Assembly: GCA_016880395.1 (NCBI GenBank)
Contig: JAEHDN010000073.1
Location: forward strand, 1-5,351
Length of the DNA: 5,351 nt
Reading direction: 5' to 3'
DNA from: Candidatus Eiseniibacteriota bacterium
GTDB taxonomy: Bacteria > Eisenbacteria > RBG-16-71-46 > SZUA-252
Below are positions 1-5,351 of the stretch, piece after piece. Under the pieces are notes generated by a model, which was not told where the DNA came from, made no database searches, and saw only the letters and a list, made by a program, of their open reading frames with translations. A program made the position numbers and the translations under genes. Numbering within the stretch: position 1 is the first letter of the stretch; every line of letters starts with the position of its first letter.

Positions 1-2
1 AC

Positions 3-299
3 ACGCTCTATCCCGCGGCCGACTGGGCCGCCGGCGAGGGCTCGCGGCTCACCGAGGCGCCCCGGTTCGAGTACCAGCTCGTCCAGCGGCGCTGTCAGGC
101 GCTGGAGAAGGCCGTCTCCGCCGGCGCTCCCGCAGGCAAGCTGATGCACCTCTGCTACAGCGCTCTCAGTCTCGTGACCGCGCACTTCCAGACGACGGAG
201 GAAGTGCTCCTCCCGTACCTGGACAAGGCCTTCGACGGGCCGCGGTTCGAGAAGGAAGTCCTCACTCCACTGCGAGTCGAGCGAAGCGCGAAGCGGTAG
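3..299 (+). CDS. Hemerythrin-like (HHE) domain protein, C-terminal part
   Basis: This is the last 98 codons of a gene whose start lies left of the window; the open frame begins at base 3 and ends at TAG 297-299. The visible protein is mostly helical in character. It contains an acidic, aromatic helix (RFEYQLVQRRCQALEKAV) and, further on, the segment HFQTTEEVLLPYL. The pattern H-x(4)-E-E-x-x-L-x-P-x-L is typical of the hemerythrin/HHE family, where His and Glu side chains bind a di-iron centre used for O2, NO or iron sensing and storage. An earlier YP motif near the cut edge also fits. The remaining iron ligands are outside the window, so neither the fold nor metal binding can be confirmed. 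The gene is convergent with the peptidase gene, with only 16 bp between the two stop codons and no recognisable terminator. The final residues (VERSAKR) are basic and probably disordered. Another four-helix metal-binding or DUF family is possible. Confidence 0.6.
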   Translation, partial: TLYPAADWAAGEGSRLTEAPRFEYQLVQRRCQALEKAVSAGAPAGKLMHLCYSALSLVTAHFQTTEEVLLPYLDKAFDGPRFEKEVLTPLRVERSAKR

Positions 300-315
300 C
301 CCCTCCCCGTCAGCC

Positions 316-2382
316 CTAGTTCTTCCCCGCCAGCCACGCCTCGTAGGCGTCGTACTGGAAATCCCGTCCCAGGAAGTCGTGCACCAGCTCGGCGGCCGGC
401 TTGGTTCCGCCGGGCTCCAAAACGACCTTCCGATACCGCGTCGCGACGCCAGGCGCGAGCAGGTGCTCGCGGTCGAACTTCGTGAACATGTCCTTCGCGA
501 TCACGAGCGACCAGAGATACGTGTAGTAGACCGCCGAGTAGCCGTCCAGGTGCCCGAAGGAAACCTGCCAGTGCGTGTCGGGGAACGGTGGGAAGGGCAC
601 GAACGCCCGGTCGTAGGCCACGGCGAGCGAGTCCGAGTTCACCTGCGCGGGATCGCGGTTGTAGAGATTGAGCGAGAGCGCGGCGAAGTCGGCTTGGTAG
701 GCGTTGTCGATCGCCCGTCCGAAGACGCTCGCCTTGCGCAGGTTCTCGACCATCTCCGCCGGGATCGGCGCGCCCGTCCGGTAGTGCTTCGCGAATGTCT
801 GGAGCACCGCCGGATCCCAGGCCCACTCCTCGAGCATCTGGGAAGGAGCCTCGACGAAGTCCTGCTCGGTCGAGATGCCCGCGAGCGGCGCCCAGCGCTG
901 GTGTCCGGCGAAGATCGAGTGGAGCAGGTGGCCGAACTCGTGAAAGAAGGTCACCACGTCGTCATGCTCCATGAGCCCGGGGTCGCCCTTCAGGCCGCCG
1001 GGGAGATTGCAGACGAGGCAGGCTTCGGGAAGCTGGGTCCCCTGGACGCCCGTCCGGATGCCGAATTGAGCCGCATGGTTGAACTTTCCGGCACGGGGGT
1101 GCAGATCGAAGAAGAAGCGGCCGAGGAGCTTCTTCCCGTCGTAGATCTCGTAAGCCTCGACGCTCGGGTCCCATACGTCGGGGCTGGGAATGCGCTTGTA
1201 GCTCACGCCATAGAGCTTCGCCGTCACGGCGAGAACGCCCTTCCTCACGCCCTCGAAGGGGAAGTAGGGGCGCGCGGCGCTCGGATCGAAGCTGTAGTCG
1301 CGCTTCCGGATGAGCTGCTCGTAGTAGCGAGCCTCCCAGCGATCGACCTGGGTCGCGCCCGGCACGTCCTCCTGCTTGCGCTTGAGATAGACCTCGTACT
1401 CGCGCTGGCTCTGATCGCGCGTGAGCTTGCCGATCCGGTCGATGAACTGGGCCGCGTTCGTGCCGTTCTGGATCATCTTGTTCGCGGTGATGTAGTCGGC
1501 CCAGTTCGGATAGCCGAGCAGGTGCGCGAGGCGGTAGCGCTTCGCCAGCATCGAGTCGAGCACGGTCATGTTCGCGGGATACGCGCGGTTCATCGCCTCG
1601 AATTGGAGGCGACGCCGCACGTCCCCGTTCTTCGCGTAGGTCGCCACGGGAAAGCGATCGGGGTACTCGATCGAGAGCGTGATCTTGCCATCCGGTCCCG
1701 GCGGATGGGACTTCATGAAGTCCTCGGGCACGCCGTCGAGCTCCGCCGCCGTGACCTTGATGGTGCGGGAGTCGTTTCGGATGTTCCGATCGAACTCCTG
1801 CGACACGAGAACCAGCTCCTCCTGGATGTCCTGGATCTGCTTCCGGGTCGCCTCGTCCTTGTCGACGCCGGCGAGGCGGAAGTCGCGGAGGGTCTTCTCG
1901 ACGAAGTACTTGGTCGTGGGGTCCGCCGTGCTCACGTCCACGGCCCGGATGGCGTCGTACACCCCCCGGTTGAGGCCGAGCTGGGTGAAGAACCTGCTCG
2001 CGTCCTGGCTCATCGCCTCGGCGGTGGAGCGGTAGGTCGAGTCCGGATGCACCGATTCCATGAGCCCCGCCCAGCTTCCCGCGTTGTCCGCGTGCAGTGA
2101 CAGGCTGCTGTAGGGGACGAGCGTGTTCTGGATCGTCCGCTTTCCCTTCACGTCGAGCAGCCGCTTGAGATCGGCGCGCGCGAGGTCCAGCTCATGGGTC
2201 GAGAGCTGGCGGAACTTCTCGGCGTTGGGCTTGCCCGTGTAGAAGCGCCCGGGCATGGCCGCCGCGGTCTTCTTCGTGGCCGTCTTGGTCGTCGTCGTGG
2301 TCTTGGCGGTTGTCGTGGCGGCCGCGGCCTCGCCCGAGAGCAGGGCGGCCACGGTGAGTGCGGCGAGCAGAGATCGGTACAC
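316..2382 (-). CDS. Exported M3-family zinc oligopeptidase (thimet oligopeptidase-like)
   Basis: This 688-residue metallopeptidase should cleave short peptides. The zinc motif HEFGH is at residues 481-485 (bases 928-942), with zinc ligands His481 and His485 and catalytic Glu482. The third ligand is Glu511 in DFVEAPSQMLEEW, the same arrangement as in thimet oligopeptidase. The substrate-binding block is present as His611, Tyr615, Tyr619 and Tyr622 in HLDGYSAVYYTYLW. Length matches the family. I start it at GTG 2382 because AGGAGG (2387-2392) sits four bases upstream and the first 22 residues form a clean signal peptide (basic start, LLAALTVAALL core, Ala-rich end). The frame stays open further upstream, but that stretch is only a shadow of the preceding gene. 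Residues 23-42 are a Thr/Lys/Ala-rich linker, suggesting a periplasmic or cell-surface enzyme, whereas many M3 enzymes are cytoplasmic. It is the last gene of the minus-strand unit, eight bases after the nucleotidyltransferase stop. The physiological substrate is unknown. Confidence 0.93.
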   Translation of the reverse strand: MYRSLLAALTVAALLSGEAAAATTTAKTTTTTKTATKKTAAAMPGRFYTGKPNAEKFRQLSTHELDLARADLKRLLDVKGKRTIQNTLVPYSSLSLHADNAGSWAGLMESVHPDSTYRSTAEAMSQDASRFFTQLGLNRGVYDAIRAVDVSTADPTTKYFVEKTLRDFRLAGVDKDEATRKQIQDIQEELVLVSQEFDRNIRNDSRTIKVTAAELDGVPEDFMKSHPPGPDGKITLSIEYPDRFPVATYAKNGDVRRRLQFEAMNRAYPANMTVLDSMLAKRYRLAHLLGYPNWADYITANKMIQNGTNAAQFIDRIGKLTRDQSQREYEVYLKRKQEDVPGATQVDRWEARYYEQLIRKRDYSFDPSAARPYFPFEGVRKGVLAVTAKLYGVSYKRIPSPDVWDPSVEAYEIYDGKKLLGRFFFDLHPRAGKFNHAAQFGIRTGVQGTQLPEACLVCNLPGGLKGDPGLMEHDDVVTFFHEFGHLLHSIFAGHQRWAPLAGISTEQDFVEAPSQMLEEWAWDPAVLQTFAKHYRTGAPIPAEMVENLRKASVFGRAIDNAYQADFAALSLNLYNRDPAQVNSDSLAVAYDRAFVPFPPFPDTHWQVSFGHLDGYSAVYYTYLWSLVIAKDMFTKFDREHLLAPGVATRYRKVVLEPGGTKPAAELVHDFLGRDFQYDAYEAWLAGKN

Positions 2383-2386
2383 GAAT

Positions 2387-2392
2387 CCTCCT
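2387..2392 (-). promoter_or_regulatory. Shine-Dalgarno of the M3 peptidase, overlapping the upstream stop codon
   Basis: On the minus strand the sequence reads CTAGGAGGATTCGTG. The perfect AGGAGG begins at the second base of the TAG that ends the nucleotidyltransferase gene and lies four bases before the GTG start at 2382. This fixes the peptidase start and means ribosomes finishing the upstream gene stop on top of the next gene's binding site, so translational coupling is likely (inference). Confidence 0.8.
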
Positions 2393-3221
2393 AGAGGTGG
2401 CTGTCGCGGTAGACCGCGGCGCGGCGTTCCGGCAGGAACGTCTTGAAGAATTCCCGGCGCAAGTCGTCCACTTCGGGGATTCCGGAGTGGCGCATGTCGC
2501 TCTTCATGTGATCGCGAACGTGCGTGAGCATCTCGATCGAAGGGTTGAGAACGGCCCCCTCGAGAACGGCCCGGGTGTCCGGGCGGATCTCGAGGCGCTC
2601 GATCTCCCGCGTGAGCCACCTGAGCGGGGGAGCCCAGCGGCCGCGGAGTGTGAACCAGAGATGGACCGCGGCCAGAGCCGCGCGGTGCAGGTTGATCTGG
2701 CGGTCCATCTCGAAGCCGCGCACGTCGTCGCTGATGGCGTAGTGGAGCGCGATCGCGAGAGCGATGTAGCGGTGCATGGCCCGCTCGCGGCGCGTCTCCT
2801 CGGGAAACGCGGCGAGCTCGTCCCGCCATCGCGTGAGCGTGCCGTCCTTGTCGGCCACCACCACGGCGTCCACCCAGGGCCAGTGATCGATGTCGAGCGG
2901 CGACCGGAGCGCCTCCTCGAGCACCTCGTCCGAGAAGAGGCTGAAGTCCCCGATCACCCGCTTCGGGGTCTCGTCCTCCGCGAACACGAGGACCTGCGTT
3001 CCCTCGACCCCGAGCGAGCGGTAGTGCTCCCGCGTGACGTGGACGAAGCCGTCGTAATCGGCCTCCGGCGTGGCCCATCCGACGGCGCGGCTGCCGCAGA
3101 AGGTGAAGCCGAGCGTTGCGTGGTGCGCGATCAGGGCGTCGATGGATGAACGAACAGCGGGCTCGTGCACGTCGTCCAGCGAACGGATCGGGCGAGGCGT
3201 TGCGGGCGAAGTCGCGAGCAC
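2391..3221 (-). CDS. Predicted nucleotidyltransferase-fold protein
   Basis: The 276-residue protein has the signature of the DNA polymerase beta-like nucleotidyltransferase superfamily. The block CGSRAVGWATPEADYDGF carries Gly43-Ser44, Gly48 and the metal-binding pair Asp55-x-Asp57. A third acidic ligand is probably among Asp112, Asp118 and Asp124 in the DIDHWPWVDAVVVADKDG stretch, but I cannot fix which. The rest is helical and rich in Arg and Glu, as in the C-terminal substrate-binding part of small-molecule nucleotidyltransferases (DUF4037- or aminoglycoside-adenylyltransferase-like). The acceptor substrate is not identifiable, and an antibiotic-resistance role should not be assumed. No signal peptide is seen, so it is cytoplasmic. 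I chose GTG 3221 because it follows the preceding gene's stop by two bases (TAGACGTG). A second in-frame GTG at 3170 would still keep the whole nucleotidyltransferase core, and neither has a strong ribosome-binding site. It lies between the candidate selenoprotein gene and the peptidase in one apparent operon. Confidence 0.75.
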   Translation of the reverse strand: MLATSPATPRPIRSLDDVHEPAVRSSIDALIAHHATLGFTFCGSRAVGWATPEADYDGFVHVTREHYRSLGVEGTQVLVFAEDETPKRVIGDFSLFSDEVLEEALRSPLDIDHWPWVDAVVVADKDGTLTRWRDELAAFPEETRRERAMHRYIALAIALHYAISDDVRGFEMDRQINLHRAALAAVHLWFTLRGRWAPPLRWLTREIERLEIRPDTRAVLEGAVLNPSIEMLTHVRDHMKSDMRHSGIPEVDDLRREFFKTFLPERRAAVYRDSHL

Positions 3222-3223
3222 GT

Positions 3224-3820
3224 CTAGGTCGTGCCGGTCCGGCGGTCCTTGTGAGGCATCGGGTCGGCCAGGAAGCGGGCGCGCGTCGAATCCGCCGCGA
3301 AGAAGTAGAGGCGATTGCCGTACGTGGTCTTGGGGGAGGCAGCGGTCGGACGGAACCGCTCGTACGTGATCGGATCCGTGACCTTGCCGCAATAGCGAAT
3401 CGGATCCGCGTGGAAGCGCTTCTTCTCGGCCGCGTTCGCGAAGAAATAGATCTCGAAGTTCACCTGCTCCCTCAGCGACGAGTCCAGCACTGGGCGACCG
3501 CCTCCCTTGAAGATGGTCGGCGGCTGCACCTTCAGCTCCTTCAGATACTTCTCCGGGTCTTGCACGAAGACCCCTGGGCACGATGTTCAGCAGAATCCGA
3601 TCGGTTTCCCGTTCACGTAGACCGGCCGGTAGCCCGTGTTGAGCTTCCCGCGGCGCACGGGGCAGCGGTCGTTCATGGAAACGAGGGAGTCGGTGTACTG
3701 GATTTTCGGATGCCCGAGGTCCGGCGTCGGCACGTACTCCTGAGCGGGCGCCGGTGCGCTCAGCAGGGTGGCGGTCGCCGCGAGGGCGATGAAGGGGAGC
3801 GTTCGCAGGGTTCGTTTCAT
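3224..3820 (-). CDS. Candidate selenoprotein: exported multi-YHS-domain protein with CUxxC motif (TGA read as Sec78)
   Basis: Read through one in-frame TGA (3587-3589), this gene encodes 198 residues. Residues 1-27 are a signal peptide (KR start, hydrophobic core, cleavage near APA-Q), with no lipobox. Residues 50-93 form a YHS/TRASH-like module: NDRCPV with Cys53, then YVNGKPIGFC-U-TSC with Cys77, Sec78 and Cys81, then VFVQDPEKYL. YHS relatives typically read GFCCxxC here, so TGA replaces the second Cys. Residues 121-150 (EIYFFANAAEKKRFHADPIRYCGKVTDP) and 167-187 (YGNRLYFFAADSTRARFLADP) look like two more YHS-type repeats. Cys53, Cys77 and Cys81 could bind a metal, while Sec78-x-x-Cys81 resembles a thiol/selenol redox pair. 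The reading is unbroken for 114 codons after V86, with normal family motifs, so decay is unlikely. A SECIS-like hairpin follows the TGA. ATG 3820 is chosen for the signal peptide; no clear Shine-Dalgarno precedes it. The alternative is a recent nonsense mutation or base error at one codon. Confidence 0.8.
3555..3589 (-). promoter_or_regulatory. Candidate bacterial SECIS element with the UGA Sec codon
   Basis: The UGA is at 3589-3587. Thirteen bases later the mRNA has GGGUCUU, loop CGUGC, AAGACCC (3573-3555), a perfect 7-bp stem with a 5-nt apical loop. The second loop base is G (3565), the 22nd base after the UGA. Bacterial SECIS elements known to bind SelB lie within the coding region just after the UGA, have a small apical loop with G in the first two positions, and place that G roughly 16-37 nt from the codon. 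This hairpin meets all of these. No bulged U like that of E. coli fdhF is seen. The match is structural; binding is inferred. Confidence 0.7.
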
Positions 3821-3877
3821 GGTGGATCGGTATCCGCGCCTGGAGGTGCCGCGGTCCTCGTTCGATACCCCGTCCCG

Positions 3878-3894
3878 GGCCGGATTCTCCGGCC
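3878..3894 (-). repeat. 7-bp inverted repeat in the 5' leader of the minus-strand unit
   Basis: GGCCGGA, three bases, TCCGGCC form a perfect 7-bp hairpin. In the minus-strand transcript predicted from the -10 box at 3914-3919 it would lie within about the first 30 bases of an untranslated leader of roughly 87 nt. It may protect the 5' end of the mRNA or be an operator; in DNA this rich in G and C it could also be chance. There is no T-run, so it is not an intrinsic terminator. Confidence 0.4.
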
Positions 3895-3913
3895 GAAGTC
3901 AGCGATCCCGTGG

Positions 3914-3922
3914 AATATAGCA
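3914..3922 (-). promoter_or_regulatory. Extended -10 promoter for the selenoprotein-nucleotidyltransferase-peptidase unit
   Basis: On the minus strand TGCTATATT combines a TGn extension (3922-3920) with TATATT (3919-3914), five of six matches to TATAAT, in an otherwise very GC-rich stretch. There is no good -35; TTCCCG about 16 bases upstream is a weak match. Extended -10 promoters often lack a -35. Transcription would start near 3907, giving a leader of about 87 nt before ATG 3820. No other A/T-rich promoter-like site is seen within the unit, which supports a single transcript. Confidence 0.55.
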
Positions 3923-3980
3923 GGTTCCAGTCGGCCGGGAAGGGGCCGGTGCCCCGGCCGGCCGCCGCCCCCCGGCGACG

Positions 3981-4006
3981 ACAGGAAACGGGGGGCCGTT
4001 TCCTGT
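3981..4006. repeat. Perfect 11-bp inverted repeat, possible operator between divergent genes
   Basis: ACAGGAAACGG (3981-3991), four G bases, CCGTTTCCTGT (3996-4006) form an exact dyad 26 bp long, ending 11 bases before the plus-strand start codon. Its last base is the first base of the candidate -10 box TATCTT. A bound dimeric regulator would therefore cover the core promoter of the plus gene and could also affect the minus promoter about 60 bp away. It lies upstream of the predicted minus transcript, so a role as DNA is more likely than as RNA. No T-run follows on either strand. Confidence 0.6.
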
Positions 4007-4011
4007 ATCTT
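4006..4011 (+). promoter_or_regulatory. Candidate -10 box for a leaderless transcript of the plus gene
   Basis: TATCTT (four of six matches to TATAAT), preceded by TG one base earlier than the usual TGn position, ends six bases before ATG 4018. Transcription would begin at or next to the A of the start codon, giving a leaderless mRNA. The start codon has no convincing Shine-Dalgarno (only AGG in TTAGGTCCATG), in keeping with this. No -35 is visible because the palindrome occupies that area. Confidence 0.4.
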
Positions 4012-4017
4012 AGGTCC

Positions 4018-5351
4018 ATGAGCGGCAACCCGCGCGCCCCCGAGCTGAACCCGGACTTCGCATGGCTCAACACGGATCGGCCCCTGACCTTCGCGCGGGA
4101 GCTGAAGGGGCAGGTCGTGCTGCTCGACTTCTGGACCTACTGCTGCATCAACTGCATGCATGTCCTCCCCGACCTGGCCTATCTCGAAGAGAAATACAGG
4201 GATGAGCCCTTCCTCGTGATCGGGGTCCACAGCGCCAAGTTCGAGAACGAGGGGCACCGCCAGACCGTCCGGGCCGCGATCGGACGCTACGAGATTCACC
4301 ACCCCGTCATCGTGGACGAGGGGATGTCGCTCTGGAGCGAGTACGCGGTCCGCTCCTGGCCCACCCTGGTCCTGGTCGGGGCGGATCGCCGGATCGTCGG
4401 CGTTGTGGCGGGCGAGGGGAATCGTGAAGCGCTGGACCAGGCGATCGCCGAGGCGCTGGCCGCGGGCCGCGCCGCCGGCGTGCTCGCGCCGGGGCCGCTC
4501 CAGCTCGAGCGCGAGGGGACCGTGCGTCCCGCGACCGGGCTCGCGTTCCCGGGCAAGGTTCTCGCCGATCCCGCAGGTGGACGGCTCTTCGTCGCGGACT
4601 CGAACCACAGCCGCATCGTCGTGGCGACGATACCGGACGAGCGCGGGCACTCGCGTGTGGTGGCCGTCGTGGGATCGGGCGCGGTAGGGCAGGACGACGG
4701 CCCGGCCGAGCGCGCGACGTTTCATCACCCGCAGGGCCTCGCCTTGATGGGCGACACGCTCCTCGTCGCCGACACCGAAGGTCATCTCGTGCGCGCGGTC
4801 GACCTCGACACCTGGGAGGTGACGACCGTCGCGGGCACGGGCGCGCAGAGCTACGACCGCGCGGGTGGCAAGGTGGGCCGGAAGCAGTCGCTCAACTCGC
4901 CATGGGATCTTGCGGTCGAGGGGAGGACCTGCTACATCGCGATGGCCGGGTCGCATCAGATCTGGCGGCTCGATCTGCCCATGGGGCTCTGCCGCGCATT
5001 CGCGGGCTCGGGGCGCGAGAACATCGTCGACGGTCCGGCCGAGGCGGCCGCGCTCGCGCAGCCGTCGGGCCTGTCGCTCGCCGGGAACGATCTCTACTTC
5101 GCCGACAGCGAGGTGAGCGCGGTGCGGCGCCTCGATCTCGCGGCGGAGCGGGTGGAGACGCTCGTGGGCCGCGGGCTTTTCGATTTCGGAGATGTCGATG
5201 GCCCGCTCGCGCATGCCAAGCTCCAGCATCCGCTCGGCGTGGCAGCATGGAAGGGGAGCGTCTTCGTCGCGGACACCTACAATCACAAGATCAAGTGGCT
5301 GGACGTCGAGAAGGGGGAGATCCGCACGGTGGCCGGCACGGGGAAGCCTGG
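4018..5351 (+). CDS. Thioredoxin-like/NHL-repeat protein (NHLRC2 type), 3' end cut by window
   Basis: The frame is open from ATG 4018 to the window edge (444 codons visible, no stop). Residues about 14-150 are a thioredoxin-like domain: VVLLDFWTYCCINCMHVLPDL holds the CCINC motif (Cys42, Cys43, Cys46), followed by the cis-Pro region SWPTLVLV. From about residue 165 onward come five NHL beta-propeller repeats, recognisable by segments such as GKVLADPAGGRLFVADSNHSRI, HPQGLALMGDTLLVAD, SPWDLAVEGRTCYIA, QPSGLSLAGNDLYFAD and HPLGVAAWKGSVFVADTYN. This domain order is that of NHLRC2 and its bacterial relatives, whose activity is poorly known; a thiol-disulfide or scaffolding role is usually proposed. 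No signal peptide or membrane segment is visible, so it is probably cytoplasmic. It diverges from the selenoprotein unit across 197 bp containing a perfect palindrome. The start follows from the thioredoxin domain beginning within the first 20 residues. Confidence 0.9.
   Translation, partial: MSGNPRAPELNPDFAWLNTDRPLTFARELKGQVVLLDFWTYCCINCMHVLPDLAYLEEKYRDEPFLVIGVHSAKFENEGHRQTVRAAIGRYEIHHPVIVDEGMSLWSEYAVRSWPTLVLVGADRRIVGVVAGEGNREALDQAIAEALAAGRAAGVLAPGPLQLEREGTVRPATGLAFPGKVLADPAGGRLFVADSNHSRIVVATIPDERGHSRVVAVVGSGAVGQDDGPAERATFHHPQGLALMGDTLLVADTEGHLVRAVDLDTWEVTTVAGTGAQSYDRAGGKVGRKQSLNSPWDLAVEGRTCYIAMAGSHQIWRLDLPMGLCRAFAGSGRENIVDGPAEAAALAQPSGLSLAGNDLYFADSEVSAVRRLDLAAERVETLVGRGLFDFGDVDGPLAHAKLQHPLGVAAWKGSVFVADTYNHKIKWLDVEKGEIRTVAGTGKP

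Noticed and set aside
280..330. Bidirectional terminator between the convergent hemerythrin-like and peptidase genes
   Set aside because: Only 16 bp separate the stop codons, and I find no convincing GC hairpin followed by a T-run on either strand.
379..2100. 573-codon open frame on the plus strand
   Set aside because: It lies entirely antisense to the well-supported M3 peptidase gene. The Arg/Glu/Val/Leu-rich, motif-free protein is typical of shadow frames in GC-rich DNA.
2383..3078. Upstream extension of the peptidase frame to 920 codons
   Set aside because: The signal peptide and perfect AGGAGG fix the start at 2382; the extension is a shadow of the nucleotidyltransferase gene.
3224..3820. 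Two separate small genes (3587-3820 and 3224-3565), or a frameshifted pseudogene
   Set aside because: Both pieces are in the same frame, so there is no frameshift. The bases between them encode sensible YHS-family residues, and the second piece would start in the middle of a conserved motif with no ribosome-binding site. A point nonsense mutation remains possible but explains neither the Cys position nor the hairpin.
3942..3955. GGGGC/GCCCC hairpin in the intergenic region
   Set aside because: A 5-bp GC match in a stretch composed almost only of G and C is expected by chance; there is no T-run and no link to a promoter element.
2394..4073. Upstream extension of the nucleotidyltransferase frame to a 560-codon protein
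   Set aside because: The extension runs through the selenoprotein gene in another frame and across the divergent promoter region. Its sequence is low-complexity Arg/Gly/Pro without family features.
3817..5286. 489-codon open frame on the minus strand
   Set aside because: It is antisense to the thioredoxin-like/NHL gene, which has clear domains; the shadow protein shows none.

Overview
The window is GC-rich bacterial chromosomal DNA, with strong G/C preference at third codon positions. It has no phage, transposon or CRISPR signs. Exported peptidases, an NHL-repeat thioredoxin-like protein and YHS-domain proteins together suggest a free-living soil, sediment or water bacterium. The phylum cannot be fixed from this sequence; Eisenbacteria-, Gemmatimonadota-, Acidobacteriota- or deltaproteobacteria-like lineages would all fit (inference, low confidence).

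Layout: (1) at 3-299 (+), the 3' end of a gene for a hemerythrin-like (HHE) protein. (2) At 316-3820 (-), a tightly packed three-gene transcription unit read right to left: an exported multi-YHS protein with one in-frame TGA (3224-3820), a predicted nucleotidyltransferase (2391-3221), and an exported M3-family zinc oligopeptidase (316-2382). (3) At 3821-4017, a divergent intergenic region with a good extended -10 box for the minus unit, a 5'-leader hairpin, and a perfect 11-bp inverted repeat touching a candidate -10 for the plus gene. (4) At 4018-5351 (+), a thioredoxin-like/NHL-repeat protein (NHLRC2 type), cut by the window end.

The main discovery is the first gene of the minus unit. A simple ORF reading gives two fragments, 77 and about 113 residues long. 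They lie in the same frame and are separated by a single TGA at 3587-3589. That TGA falls exactly where YHS-family proteins carry the second Cys of their GFCCxxC motif, giving GFC-U-TSC (Cys77-Sec78-x-x-Cys81). Directly downstream the mRNA can form a perfect 7-bp hairpin with a 5-nt loop. The G at loop position 2 is the 22nd base after the UGA, within the range known for bacterial SECIS elements. No other in-frame TGA interrupts any gene here. The best reading is a selenocysteine-containing, exported YHS protein with a UxxC redox motif beside a probable metal site. I do not recognise it as one of the classical bacterial selenoprotein families.

Functionally, the exported selenoprotein could be a metal-linked redox protein in the cell envelope. 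The divergent thioredoxin-like/NHL protein also has a redox-type CxxC motif, so a shared thiol/selenol or metal-stress theme is possible but is inference. The nucleotidyltransferase and peptidase appear to be co-transcribed with it, without an obvious common pathway.
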